Shown here piece by piece: positions 18,773 to 28,746 of a stretch of DNA of 64,000 nucleotides (position 1 is its first letter; each line of letters opens with the position of its first letter). This DNA comes from Rhodoferax sp. U11-2br (GTDB taxonomy: Bacteria > Pseudomonadota > Gammaproteobacteria > Burkholderiales > Burkholderiaceae_C), in NCBI RefSeq assembly GCF_018619435.1, contig NZ_JAHFZF010000007.1, positions 1 to 64,000 on the forward strand, written 5' to 3'. Below the pieces are notes generated by a model, which saw nothing but the letters and a program-made list of their open reading frames with translations, had not been told where the DNA came from and did no database searches. The position numbers were made by a program, and so were the translations under genes.

Positions 18773-19195
18773 ATGGCACACATCAGCTTTTATGAAAAAC
18801 CCGGCTGTGGCGGCAACGCCAGACAAAAGGCTTTGTTACTCGCCGCCCACCACACCCTTGATGTCAAAAACCTGTTGGAGACCCCATGGACTGAGGAGGA
18901 GCTGCTCCTGTTTTTGAGCCCTCTGGCGGTGCCGGACTGGTTCAACCGTGCGGCACCCCAGGTCAAGTCCGGCGAGGTGGTCCCCGAGTCGCTCAGTGCC
19001 GATGCCGCGCTGGCGCTGCTGTTGGCACAGCCTTTGCTGATCCGTCGGCCATTGATGGCTGTGGGTGAGCAGCGGATGGTCGGCTTTGACACCGCTGCGG
19101 TGCACGCCTGGGTCGGCCTGGGTGAACAGGCGCCACAGCCTGGCTCGCTCGAAGGCTGCGCCGCAGCCGCTGGCCACTGCAGCTCACCCCTTTGA
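18773..19195 (+). CDS. Nitrogenase-associated ArsC-like protein
   Basis: A 140-aa thioredoxin-fold protein of the ArsC/Spx group, in the branch found near nif genes. The N-terminus HISFYEKPGCGGNARQK holds a single Cys in the ArsC position, and the pattern NLLETPWTEEELLLFL follows as in this branch. The conserved VPDWFNRAAPQVKSGEV segment supports the nif-associated family. It may be a redox or glutathione-linked partner, but the function is not established. It lies 10 bp after draG. Confidence 0.9.
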   Translation: MAHISFYEKPGCGGNARQKALLLAAHHTLDVKNLLETPWTEEELLLFLSPLAVPDWFNRAAPQVKSGEVVPESLSADAALALLLAQPLLIRRPLMAVGEQRMVGFDTAAVHAWVGLGEQAPQPGSLEGCAAAAGHCSSPL

Positions 19196-19208
19196 ACTGG
19201 AGATCACC

Positions 19209-19460
19209 ATGCCCCTGTATGACTACCAATGCCAGGCCTGCGGCCACCACTTTGAGGCGCTGGTGCGCTCTGGCAGCACCCCCGCCTGTCCAGCCTGCGC
19301 CAGCGTGGCGCTGACCAAATGTGTCTCACCGATTGCTCCTGCCGGCAAGATCGAAGCCATCCGTATGGCGCACCGCCGTGTCGCCGCCGCCCAGGGCCTG
19401 TTTGACAACTACAGCCCATCCGACAAAGCCAAACTGCTGCAAGGCAAGAAAAACATCTGA
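19209..19460 (+). CDS. FmdB-family zinc-ribbon protein
   Basis: An 83-aa protein beginning MPLYDYQCQACGHHFEALVR, with two Cys pairs (CQAC at 8-11 and CPAC at about 27-30), the putative regulatory FmdB zinc ribbon. The C-terminal half is basic and helical. ATG 19209 lies 13 bp after the ArsC-like stop and 6 bp separate its end from cowN, so it is in the same transcript. Role unknown; possibly metal or redox sensing. Confidence 0.9.
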   Translation: MPLYDYQCQACGHHFEALVRSGSTPACPACASVALTKCVSPIAPAGKIEAIRMAHRRVAAAQGLFDNYSPSDKAKLLQGKKNI

Positions 19461-19466
19461 TCTGAC

Positions 19467-19739
19467 ATGAACACCGTTGACCGCTACCGCAGCTTCAAAG
19501 GCATTGACTTCGACGGCCAGGCCGCCCGCATGATTGCCCGCATCGAGGCCCACACCCAGGGGCTGGACGACCCGTTCTGGGCCTATTTCTTCCAGCGCCG
19601 CAACGCCACCGAGGGCATGCGTTACGACGACCAGTTGCTGCTGTCGAGTTTTGTCAACCAGATCCGCGAGCTGCTGGAAGCCAGACACGACGAGACCGGT
19701 CTGGCCTGGCTCGATCAGCTCGAAACCGAGTGTTTCTGA
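19467..19739 (+). CDS. cowN: N2-fixation sustaining protein CowN
   Basis: A 90-aa protein that protects Mo-nitrogenase from inhibition by carbon monoxide in known diazotrophs. Family features: YRSFKGIDFDGQAARMIARI, then HTQGLDDPFWAYFFQRR and the C-terminal LDQLETECF. It is encoded in the draTG transcript, which would give it NifA-dependent expression. Confidence 0.95.
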   Translation: MNTVDRYRSFKGIDFDGQAARMIARIEAHTQGLDDPFWAYFFQRRNATEGMRYDDQLLLSSFVNQIRELLEARHDETGLAWLDQLETECF

Positions 19740-19908
19740 GCGCCCTGCGCTGAACTGGGCGCCGCTGTTTTGGCGGCTTTGTCACACAACGGCGACGGCC
19801 TTGGGTCCACGCCGAACACGAAGATGCTCTTCGATTCAGAGCATTCAACCCTTGATGTAAAAGCGCTAGACACCAAAATGACTTGTGAATCTCACAAAAC
19901 ATGGGCTT

Positions 19909-19924
19909 GGGCGCGTTATTTGCT
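19909..19924 (+). promoter_or_regulatory. Possible sigma54 promoter upstream of the 134-aa gene
   Basis: GGGCGC-GTTAT-TTGC-T keeps GG and TTGC in correct spacing, with two departures from consensus. No perfect TGT-N10-ACA nearby; a TGT-N11-ACA lies about 35 bp upstream. The rest of the 292-bp spacer after cowN shows nothing else recognisable. Confidence 0.4.
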
Positions 19925-20031
19925 TTTGTATATAGCGATCAGGGCACATGTCGGTTTTGCGCCATCTGCCCCACCCTGTTTCACCACCGGCGCTGGCCTG
20001 TGCCATCCGCCGAACCCTGTTGGAGGTTGGC

Positions 20032-20436
20032 ATGTTCCAGGCACCTGCTGTCAAACCGTCTCACGATGTTCATGCGCCTTGCCCGTTTGCCAGCCAGCCC
20101 CAGGTGGCCTGGTCTGACGAGTTACCGACTGCGCTGCAGGCGCTGGTGGTGGTGCCGCTGCGCTTTCAGGTGTTTGAGGACTATGAGTTGCGGGCGGGCC
20201 GGGTCACCGGCTGCGACCAACACCAGCAGCCCTGCTACTGTGCGTCGCATTTTGTGCTGACCGATCTGCGCTCGGACGATGACGATGTGTTCTACGAAGC
20301 CCCGGTGTACACCGAATCGCAGACGGCCTGGCGTTTGCTGGATGGCCGCTGGCTGGTGTGTCACACCACGGTGGACCGGCTTAAGCCCGGCGGGGTCCAC
20401 ACCCGTTATGTGCTGTCACCCACCATGCCACGCTAA
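20032..20436 (+). CDS. Hypothetical 134-aa protein
   Basis: Family not recognised. ATG 20032 is preceded by TTGGAGGTTGGC, a good ribosome site, so I prefer it to the in-frame ATG at 19948. The protein is soluble and acidic in the centre (TDLRSDDDDVFYEAPVYT) with a compact CDQHQQPCYC cysteine group near residue 62 that could bind metal. Strong reading frame and G+C-rich third positions support coding. It is located between the draTG/cowN operon and the molybdenum genes. Confidence 0.75.
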   Translation: MFQAPAVKPSHDVHAPCPFASQPQVAWSDELPTALQALVVVPLRFQVFEDYELRAGRVTGCDQHQQPCYCASHFVLTDLRSDDDDVFYEAPVYTESQTAWRLLDGRWLVCHTTVDRLKPGGVHTRYVLSPTMPR

Positions 20437-20464
20437 GCTCGCCCCTGAAGGCCCGTGGCCCACC

Positions 20465-20686
20465 ATGTGCGACAAACCGAGCAACAGCCCGCCAGAGCGT
20501 CCGGCCACCCCGGATTCGCCCAAAGCGTCGACACCCCGCGCACCGGCATCTGACCACGGCCCCGAGCCCGCGCCAACGCACGAAGTCAGCGCGGCCACAC
20601 CGTGTCCGGAAGATCCGGACGCCAAGCGCCAGGCCTGGCTGTCAACACGCCAGCGCCACCCGGCGCTGGGTTTGTGCCGACGCTGA
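20465..20686 (+). CDS. Possible 73-aa Pro/Ala-rich protein
   Basis: An open frame directly after the 134-aa gene with a low-complexity product (NSPPERPATPDSPKAST near the start) ending RQRHPALGLCRR. No good ribosome site, no known family; it converges on the Mop gene 11 bp away. It may be a real small gene or chance. Confidence 0.3.
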   Translation: MCDKPSNSPPERPATPDSPKASTPRAPASDHGPEPAPTHEVSAATPCPEDPDAKRQAWLSTRQRHPALGLCRR

Positions 20687-20697
20687 GACAGATGTCG

Positions 20698-21126
20698 TCA
20701 GACCGGCACACCCACAAACACGTGGCTGGCCTTGAACAGGACCGTGACCGGTGTGCCCTCAGCCAAGCCGAGTTCGGCCGCTGCGGCATTGGTGACCATC
20801 GCGCTGACGGTGGAGCCACCCGGCAAAGCCACCGTCACCTGGCAGTTGACAGCCCCCTTGAGCAAAGCGCTGACCGTGCCCTGAAGCTGGTTGCGGGCGC
20901 TGAAACGGTACTCCGGTGTGCCCGTGAGCAAGGTCACCCACGGCGCCTTGACCACCGCCACCGCCTCTTTGCCAATGGCCAGGCCCAAAGAGCTCACGCT
21001 GGCTTCGGTCAGGGTGGCCACAATTTTGTCGCCTCCGGTGGTGGTGATTTCCACTTCGGCGTGGATCGGGCCTTCTTTGAGGGCGGTGACTTTGCCTTTG
21101 AACAGGTTTCTTGCGCTGATAGCCAT
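20698..21126 (-). CDS. Molybdenum-binding protein with two Mop (TOBE) domains
   Basis: A 142-aa molbindin of the di-Mop ModG type that binds molybdate oligomers and buffers intracellular Mo. Repeat 1 starts MAISARNLFKGKVTALKEG and repeat 2 starts FSARNQLQGTVSALLKGAV, each about 70 residues with the family pattern SARN-x2-G-x-V and an AVVKAPW or VLFKASH ending. I use ATG 21126, which begins exactly at domain 1; a longer frame to 21252 exists. It is transcribed like the ModA/ModB-like pair upstream. Confidence 0.92.
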   Translation of the reverse strand: MAISARNLFKGKVTALKEGPIHAEVEITTTGGDKIVATLTEASVSSLGLAIGKEAVAVVKAPWVTLLTGTPEYRFSARNQLQGTVSALLKGAVNCQVTVALPGGSTVSAMVTNAAAAELGLAEGTPVTVLFKASHVFVGVPV

Positions 21127-21284
21127 TTTTCTACTTTCTTGGTTGATAAAAAAAGCCCGCATTTGGCGTGGCAACCCATGGTGTGCCAACCCGTTCGGTC
21201 TTTGCAAGAACAACGTCTCGGATACGCTGCTACCCAGCTTGATTTGACACAAACAAACTCAAAATAAAGTGCCTGGGTGCACCG

Positions 21285-21959
21285 TCAGATGCAGCGGCTT
21301 GGCCTGGGTTGCAGCCAGCGCACCAGCATCAGCAGGCCCAGGCAACAGCCACCCAGCACCGCGCTCAGCAGCGCACCCTGCGCGTAGTCCCCGGTGGTGA
21401 CCGCGTTGAAAATCGCCAGCGACAACGTCTCAGTTCGGCCCAGAATGTTGCCGCCCAGCATCAGGCTGATGCCCACCTCACCCAAACCGCGCGCCAGCGC
21501 CAGCAACACGCCGGTCAGCCAGGCGGTGCGGGCAATCGGCAGATGCACCAGCCAGAAGGCAGCAAAGGGTCTACAGCCGAGTGTCAACGCCGTTTCATGC
21601 CAGTCACGAGGCTGCGTTTGCAGGGCCGCCTGCAGTGTTTTGACCACCAGCGGCAAACCCGCGATGAAGGCCGCCAGCCACAGGCCCTGGAAGCTGAAGA
21701 CAAACCCCACACCCAGTTCGACCAGCGTCTGGCCCAACAGACTCTGGCGCCCGAGCAGCCACAACAGGGCAAAACCGATCACCACCGGTGGGAACGCGAT
21801 CGGGATCGTTACCAGCGCGTCGAGCCAGCCCGGGCGTTTCAGGCCAAACACCAGCGCCCAGGCCAGCAGGGCACCGGCCAGTGCGTAGGCAGGCGTCACC
21901 CACAAGGCCAGTCGACCACTCAAAACCAAAGCCGCCCAGGCGTCTTGCGACAGGTTCAC
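21285..21959 (-). CDS. Molybdate/tungstate-type ABC permease (ModB-like)
   Basis: A 224-aa membrane permease with about five helices. The EAA-type cytoplasmic loop is visible (ALTLGCRPFAAFWLVHLPIA), followed by ARGLGEVGISLMLGGNILG, typical of ModB-type oxyanion permeases. It starts at GTG 21959 overlapping the stop of the binding-protein gene (GTGA). No ATPase gene is adjacent; it may share the ModC encoded at 27374. It is clearly a second permease beside the modB at 26692. Confidence 0.88.
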   Translation of the reverse strand: MNLSQDAWAALVLSGRLALWVTPAYALAGALLAWALVFGLKRPGWLDALVTIPIAFPPVVIGFALLWLLGRQSLLGQTLVELGVGFVFSFQGLWLAAFIAGLPLVVKTLQAALQTQPRDWHETALTLGCRPFAAFWLVHLPIARTAWLTGVLLALARGLGEVGISLMLGGNILGRTETLSLAIFNAVTTGDYAQGALLSAVLGGCCLGLLMLVRWLQPRPSRCI

Positions 21960-22825
21960 AAACCCGCACGGCGCAAAATGTCGCGCGCCACAGGTGTTTC
22001 CAAAAACAGAGCAAACTGCTGAGTATTGGTAAGGTCTAGCGTCGATTTGGATGCCTCAGCCATCGCTGCCACAATGGCCACCTCGGCATAACTGCCATCG
22101 CCACTGGGCAATGTTATGAAGCCACCCAACTGGTCTTTGGTCGCCAGGGCCTCGGTCAGGTTCACAAAACCCAGGTCAATCTCACCGGAGCTCAGGTAGG
22201 CACTGACCTGCGGCACCGTCGCCACCACCTTCAGCCGATCCTGCAACCCCTGCCACAGACCTTGTGCCTGCAGCAGCTGCCTGGCCGCGTGGCCGTAAAC
22301 GGCCTGCTGCGGGTTGGGCAAAGCCACCGACCAGGACGGCTGCGCCAGCATCTGCCGCAGCCCCGCCAGCCCGCTCAGCCCATCCGGCACCGGCAGATGG
22401 CGCCGCCATGCCAGCGTCAAGATACCTTGGCCCAGGGCCACACGCCGGGGCAACTGCAGGCCCTGCGCTTGGTCGATGAAACTGGCATCCCCCACCAGCA
22501 CATCCACCCGGCCACTGGCCTGCGCCTGGGCAAACATCTGCTGCAGGTTGCCATAACTGCGCTCCACCACCAGCCCGGTGGCCTGGGTGAAGGCGGCGCA
22601 CAAGGCCTCGACCGGGCGTTTGTACCCGGCACCGGCCAACACCAAGAGTGCAGCTTGCGGCTGCGCAGACACGCTGCGGCCCGAGCCCAGCCACAACGCG
22701 CCAGCGGCTGCACCCAACAAGACCTGGCGCCGGTTCAGGCGGTCAGGCGCCGCCGGAGCACGCGGGGTGAACAGACTACGACCACGCCCGATGGGCGCCG
22801 CAGACAGACAGGACAAAGGTTTCAT
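21956..22825 (-). CDS. ModA-like periplasmic oxyanion-binding protein with Tat signal
   Basis: A 289-aa extracellular solute-binding protein. A twin-arginine signal (NRRQVLLGAAAGALWLG) precedes SVSAQPQAALLVLAG, then the ModA-like fold (CAAFTQATGLVVERSYGN; GRVDVLVGDASFID). It diverges from canonical ModA (24024), so the ligand may be molybdate, tungstate or another oxyanion. ATG 22825 has GGAGAG upstream. It is divergent from modE across a spacer with two candidate ModE boxes. Confidence 0.85.
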   Translation of the reverse strand: MKPLSCLSAAPIGRGRSLFTPRAPAAPDRLNRRQVLLGAAAGALWLGSGRSVSAQPQAALLVLAGAGYKRPVEALCAAFTQATGLVVERSYGNLQQMFAQAQASGRVDVLVGDASFIDQAQGLQLPRRVALGQGILTLAWRRHLPVPDGLSGLAGLRQMLAQPSWSVALPNPQQAVYGHAARQLLQAQGLWQGLQDRLKVVATVPQVSAYLSSGEIDLGFVNLTEALATKDQLGGFITLPSGDGSYAEVAIVAAMAEASKSTLDLTNTQQFALFLETPVARDILRRAGL

Positions 22826-22999
22826 AAGGCAAGGCTCTCCAAACACACTCGGTATCCCACCCAGGCAGTCTCACCCAGGGCAAGCTGTGTCGTCATAGCC
22901 ACATTGCTATAGCGATAGGGTTCACATCGCAAGTTGAATGCCATGCAAAACGGCGCTTTCATTTGACATTTGTGTGGCATACCCGACATTTTTTGGTAT

Positions 23000-23023
23000 C
23001 GTTATGTCGCTTAGTACACATCG
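23000..23023. promoter_or_regulatory. Candidate ModE box 1
   Basis: CGTTATGT-N8-ACACATCG, an imperfect inverted repeat with 8-bp arms, in the divergent spacer between the ModA-like gene and modE. It has the same geometry and a similar centre (GCTT) as box 2. Confidence 0.5.
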
Positions 23024-23135
23024 CAATGACGAAAACTGCCAAAGACTTCCGGTGGGACGATGCCACCCGGCTACGCCACCGCCAGTGGTCTTTGGCAGCC
23101 ATGACAGACGATTGGCGGAAGTTGACAGTCTGGTA

Positions 23136-23159
23136 CGTTGTTTGCTTGGGTACATAACG
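23136..23159. promoter_or_regulatory. Candidate ModE box 2
   Basis: CGTTGTTT-N8-ACATAACG, 23 bp before the modE ATG, overlapping the region where core promoter elements would lie (a TTGACA is at 23122). Consistent with Mo-dependent autorepression. The remaining 350-bp spacer shows no other feature. Confidence 0.55.
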
Positions 23160-23182
23160 AAGAACTGACTGAGACGACCTGA

Positions 23183-24779
<1,597 letters not shown>

Positions 24780-24848
24780 CAGGCCCCGCGTGGTCGGCAT
24801 GAAACTGGCTAGGCTGATGCAGGATGTACTTCACAAGGATGTCAGGCC

Positions 24849-25235
24849 ATGAAGATTGCCATTGCCACCAAGGCCAACGGTACCCAGGTGTCCGGCCATG
24901 CCGGGCAAGCCACCGATTGGCTGGTGTACGACTGCCAGCCCGGTGCCCCCTTGCCCGAGCCGCAGTACATCCAGCTCACCAAGGCTCAGTTGCCGCACCA
25001 TTTCCAGGATGACGGACCACACCCCTTGCATGGGGTCGAGGTGGTGGTGGCCGCCAGCGCAGGCGACGGCTACATCCGCCACATGGAGAAATGGGGCGCA
25101 CAAGTGCTGCTGACCGGAGAGAGCGATCCGCGCACAGCGTTGAGCAAAATCCTGGCCGGGGAAGCCCTGGCCGACACCCGCTTTGACATCACCACCACAC
25201 TGTGCAAGCTGCGTGACCTGTTCTCGCGCCACTAA
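24849..25235 (+). CDS. NifX/NafY-type FeMo-cofactor-binding domain protein
   Basis: A 128-aa single-domain member of the dinitrogenase iron-molybdenum cofactor family. The start MKIAIATKANGTQVSGHAGQ carries the family pattern with HAG in place of HFG. The middle has ASAGDGYIRHMEKWGAQVLL, and the C-terminus is short. Probably a carrier or chaperone of FeMo-co or a Mo-bearing precursor; its position between modA and modD/nifQ suggests a link to Mo handling. Distinct from the nifX at 2270. Confidence 0.85.
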   Translation: MKIAIATKANGTQVSGHAGQATDWLVYDCQPGAPLPEPQYIQLTKAQLPHHFQDDGPHPLHGVEVVVAASAGDGYIRHMEKWGAQVLLTGESDPRTALSKILAGEALADTRFDITTTLCKLRDLFSRH

Positions 25236-25247
25236 GAGACCCCTTTC

Positions 25248-26084
25248 ATGCCTGCGCTGAACGACACCCAGCTACAGACCCTGCTGCAGGACGATGTGCC
25301 TTTTGGCGACCTGACCACCCACAGCCTGGGCATCGGTACCAACATGGGCAAGCTCAGTTTTCACGCACGCCAGGCCATGACGGTGTGTGGCACCGAAGAA
25401 GCCTGTCGCCTGTTTGAACTCGCAGGTGCCCAGGGCACGCGGGTGCTGCCGTCGGGCGCAGTGGCCCAGGCGGGTGAACTGCTGTTGCAGGCACACGGCC
25501 CGGTCGCTGACCTGCACCGCGCCTGGAAAACTGCCCAGACCTTGGTCGAGTGGGCCAGCGGCATCAGCAGCGCCACCGCCAGCATCGTGGCCGCAGCCAA
25601 CGGGCTGGCCGTGGCCTGCACCCGCAAAAATGTGCCGGGCACCAAAGCCTTGTCCGCCAAGGCGGTCAGGGCCGGTGGTGGCATCCTGCACCGGCTGGGC
25701 CTGTCGGAAACCATTCTGGTGTTTGCCGAGCATCGGCTGTATCTGAACGAGTCCCCGGTGCAAACCATCAAGCGAATGCGCCGGACCCAGCCTGAGAAAA
25801 AACTCGCGGTCGAGGTGGCCAATGTGAATGAGGCGCTGGTGTGGGCGCAGGCCGGTGCCGAGGTGTTGCAGCTCGAAAAATTCACGCCTGAGGCGGTGGC
25901 CGCCTGCCGCCAGGCTTTGGCAGAGATTCAACTGCCGACCCGCCCCTTGCTCGCCGCTGCCGGTGGCATCCACGCGGGCAACGCAGCCGCTTATGTGGCT
26001 GCCGGGGTCGACTTTTTGGTGACATCTTCACCTTACTGGGCACCACCCAGGGATGTGCAGGTGGTGTTCGGAGCCCGCCCATGA
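25248..26084 (+). CDS. modD: ModD protein (quinolinate phosphoribosyltransferase-like)
   Basis: A 278-aa protein of the nicotinate-nucleotide pyrophosphorylase fold, ModD branch, common in molybdate operons of diazotrophs. Visible: DDVPFGDLTTHSLGIG (about 15), VEWASGISSATASIVAAA, then ACTRKNVPGTKALSAKAVRAGGG in sections around residue 125-145, and AAAGGIHAGNAAAYVAAG at the end. Its biochemical role in Mo metabolism is unclear. Its stop overlaps the nifQ start (ATGA). Confidence 0.93.
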   Translation: MPALNDTQLQTLLQDDVPFGDLTTHSLGIGTNMGKLSFHARQAMTVCGTEEACRLFELAGAQGTRVLPSGAVAQAGELLLQAHGPVADLHRAWKTAQTLVEWASGISSATASIVAAANGLAVACTRKNVPGTKALSAKAVRAGGGILHRLGLSETILVFAEHRLYLNESPVQTIKRMRRTQPEKKLAVEVANVNEALVWAQAGAEVLQLEKFTPEAVAACRQALAEIQLPTRPLLAAAGGIHAGNAAAYVAAGVDFLVTSSPYWAPPRDVQVVFGARP

Positions 26085-26647
26085 ACACCCCCTTGGATCA
26101 CCGCACCGTGCTGATGGCCGAGCTGCTGGCCCGGCCTGCCGCTGCATCAGCCTCCGCCGACCCGCTGCGTGTGGTGCTGGCCAGCCTGCTGGTGGGGCGC
26201 GCCCTGAACCAAGGGGTGCTGAGTGCCACGCTGGGTTTGTCACAGGCGGATTTCGCCGCACTCTGGGACAGGTACTTTCCAGGTGAACCGATACGGCTGC
26301 AAGACGGCCCCGGCAAAGATTCACTAGAGCTTGACGACATCCACCAGCTGCTACTGGGTCACCGCGCAGGCAACCAGGTGTCTGAAGTCTGGCTGGCGCG
26401 CATTGTGGCTTGCGCCTGCAGCGGGCGCGACCACCTGTGGCAGGACCTGGGGCTGGCCAACCGCACTGAACTATCAACCCTGATGCGCTTGGCCTTTCCG
26501 ACACTGGCGGCTTTGAATGTGGGTGACATGAAGTGGAAAAAATTCATCTACCGCCACTACTGCAGCACCGAGGGCATTTACCTGTGCCCGGCACCCAGCT
26601 GTGGGGAATGCGCTGACCACGCTAAATGTTTTGCGCCCGAGGAATGA
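26081..26647 (+). CDS. nifQ: Molybdenum donor for FeMo-co synthesis NifQ
   Basis: NifQ supplies Mo to the NifEN/NifH complex via a Mo-Fe-S cluster. The 188-aa protein ends with the conserved cysteine motif C169-x4-C174-x2-C177-x5-C183, preceded by KWKKFIYRHYC. It is translationally coupled to modD and followed by modB, so Mo uptake and Mo use are on one transcript. Confidence 0.96.
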   Translation: MNTPLDHRTVLMAELLARPAAASASADPLRVVLASLLVGRALNQGVLSATLGLSQADFAALWDRYFPGEPIRLQDGPGKDSLELDDIHQLLLGHRAGNQVSEVWLARIVACACSGRDHLWQDLGLANRTELSTLMRLAFPTLAALNVGDMKWKKFIYRHYCSTEGIYLCPAPSCGECADHAKCFAPEE

Positions 26648-26691
26648 ACCACGCTGCATAAGCCCTCTTGCGAACACGCTAAGCTGACGAC

Positions 26692-27372
26692 ATGTTGTTG
26701 ACCCCTGCTGACTTACAAGCCCTGTGGCTGACCGTGCGCCTGGCTGGCACGGTGACACTGATCCTGCTGCTGCTGGGCACGCCGCTGGCCTGGTGGCTGG
26801 CGCGCGCAAAAGCCTGGTGGAAAGGGCCGCTGAGCGCGGTGGTGGCGCTGCCGCTGGTGCTGCCCCCGTCGGTCCTGGGCTTTTATTTGCTGCTGGCCAT
26901 GGGGCCGAATGGTGTGGTGGGGCAACTCACCCAGGCGCTGGGGCTGGGGTTGCTGCCCTTCACCTTCTGGGGGCTGGTGGTGGCCTCGGTGTTTTATTCG
27001 CTGCCGTTCATGGTACAGCCCTTGCAAACCGCGTTTGAGGCAATTGGCGAGCGCCCACTGGAGGTAGCCGCCACCTTGCGTGCCTCGCCGTTGGACGCGT
27101 TTTTCACCGTGGTGGTGCCGCTGGCGCGGCCCGGTTTTATGACTGCGTGTATTCTGACCTTTGCCCACACCGTGGGTGAGTTTGGGGTGGTGCTCATGAT
27201 TGGCGGCAACATCCCGGGCGTGAGCCGCGTCGCCTCGGTGCAGATCTACGACCATGTCGAAGCCATGGAGTACCTGGACGCCCATCGCCTGTCGGCGGTG
27301 ATGCTGGTGTTTGCATTTGTTGTGCTGCTGGCGCTCTACGCGCGGCGGCCAAAACCTGTCCGAGAAAGCTGA
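26692..27372 (+). CDS. modB: Molybdate ABC transporter permease ModB
   Basis: A 226-aa inner-membrane permease with about five helices; the EAA loop is in [20 protein letters not shown], followed by [19 protein letters not shown], the ModB signature. It ends 1 nt before the modC start. The order modA ... modB-modC is interrupted by three genes, which is unusual. Confidence 0.96.
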   Translation: MLLTPADLQALWLTVRLAGTVTLILLLLGTPLAWWLARAKAWWKGPLSAVVALPLVLPPSVLGFYLLLAMGPNGVVGQLTQALGLGLLPFTFWGLVVASVFYSLPFMVQPLQTAFEAIGERPLEVAATLRASPLDAFFTVVVPLARPGFMTACILTFAHTVGEFGVVLMIGGNIPGVSRVASVQIYDHVEAMEYLDAHRLSAVMLVFAFVVLLALYARRPKPVRES

Positions 27373-27373
27373 G

Positions 27374-28444
27374 ATGGCGGGCATTCAGGCGCGTTTTCAC
27401 ATCGACTGGCCGGGCTTCACGCTGGACGTGGACCTGGACCTGCCCGCGCGCGGGGTGACCGCGCTGTTTGGCCACTCAGGATCTGGCAAAACCACGCTGC
27501 TGCGCTGCATCGCCGGGCTGGAACGCGCACCGCAGGGGCGACTGCTGGTCAACGGCGAGGTCTGGCAAGACGACAGCCACTGGCTGCCCACCCACAAGCG
27601 CCCGCTGGGCTATGTGTTCCAGGAGGCCAGCCTGTTCCCACACCTGACGGTGCTGGGCAACCTGCGCTACGGCCTGCGCCGGGTGGTCGGGACCCAGCGG
27701 GTGAACCTGGAGACGGCCATTGAGCTGCTGGGCATTGGCCCGCTACTGAAGCGCCAGCCCGAGCACCTGTCAGGTGGTGAACGCCAGCGTGTCAGCATCG
27801 CACGCGCCCTGGCCTTGAGCCCGCGCATCCTGCTGATGGACGAGCCCCTGGCGGCGCTGGACATACAACGCAAGCAGGAGATCCTGCCCTACCTGGAGCG
27901 CCTACACAGCGAACTCGACATTCCGGTGCTGTATGTCAGCCACGCGCCCGACGAGGTGGCGCGGCTGGCCGACCACATCGTCGCTCTTGAAGGTGGCCGG
28001 GCGTTGGCGTGCGGGCCGCTCGGTGACACGCTGGCGCGGCTGGATTTGCCGATCCGCCTCGGTGAAGACGCCGGTGTGGTGCTCCAGGCCACCGTGGCCG
28101 AGCGTGATGCCACCTGGCACCTGGCGCGGGTGAGCTTTCCGGGCGGCAGCCTGTGGGTGCGTGACGGTGGCCACGCCCTGGGCAGCGCGGTGCGCGTGCG
28201 CATTCTGGCGCGTGATGTCAGCGTTGCCCTGCATCCGGTGTTTGATACCAGCATCCTGAACTGCCTGCCCGCCACGGTGGACCAGCTAGCGCCAGATGAC
28301 CACCCGGCGCTGATGCTGCTGCGCCTGCAGCTGGGTACCTCACCGCTGATCGCCCGGCTGACCCACCGCTCGGCCGCTGGCCTGGGTCTGGCCCCCGGCC
28401 AACCGGTGTGGGTGCAGATCAAGGCGGTGGCGCTGATTGGTTAG
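27374..28444 (+). CDS. modC: Molybdate ABC transporter ATPase ModC
   Basis: ATP-binding subunit, 356 aa from ATG 27374. Walker [10 protein letters not shown] (about 34), signature [15 protein letters not shown] (about 132), Walker [13 protein letters not shown] (about 153) and the switch His in [12 protein letters not shown] are intact. The C-terminal third is the TOBE (Mop-like) regulatory domain that binds oxyanion. It may also serve the permease at 21285, which lacks its own ATPase. Confidence 0.96.
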   Translation: MAGIQARFHIDWPGFTLDVDLDLPARGVTALFGHSGSGKTTLLRCIAGLERAPQGRLLVNGEVWQDDSHWLPTHKRPLGYVFQEASLFPHLTVLGNLRYGLRRVVGTQRVNLETAIELLGIGPLLKRQPEHLSGGERQRVSIARALALSPRILLMDEPLAALDIQRKQEILPYLERLHSELDIPVLYVSHAPDEVARLADHIVALEGGRALACGPLGDTLARLDLPIRLGEDAGVVLQATVAERDATWHLARVSFPGGSLWVRDGGHALGSAVRVRILARDVSVALHPVFDTSILNCLPATVDQLAPDDHPALMLLRLQLGTSPLIARLTHRSAAGLGLAPGQPVWVQIKAVALIG

Positions 28445-28454
28445 CGCCTGGATT

Positions 28455-28520
28455 ATCAACAAAAAAGGCTGCATTCCTTGATAAACAAGGGCTATATGCT
28501 TCATTTTTCATAGCAATAGG
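28455..28520 (-). repeat. Dispersed intergenic repeat family A, copy 2
   Basis: On the minus strand: GCTATGAAAAAT, then AGCCCTT-, a CCTTGTTTATCAAGG hairpin, GCAGCC and a T-run. It lies 10 bp beyond modC and may act as terminator. The remainder of the 302-bp spacer (28521-28746) shows no promoter I can support. Confidence 0.65.
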
Positions 28521-28746
28521 GTCGCCTGAGACCTGCCCGTTGAACCACGCCAGCGATGCACCCGTCAATGGGTGACAAGCGACAAAACCGACAAAGCGGC
28601 GCTGCCACAGTTCTTGCTTGACACCCCCCGTCTGCGCATTTGGCCTGTGGCATGGGGCCACACCAAGTCACCTTGGCAGGACGGCATTCAGTGCAGCATG
28701 CACTGCAATTCATAGCACATTACCCAACATTCATAAGGGCTACAGC

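Noticed and set aside
19857-19873. NifA site TGT-N11-ACA upstream of the 134-aa gene
   Set aside because: Spacing is one base too long and the distance to the -24 element is short; not listed as a site.
19873-19890. TTGTGA-ATC-TCACAA as an FNR/CRP site
   Set aside because: Arms fit TGTGA/TCACA but the spacing is 3 rather than 6 bp, so it does not match either consensus.
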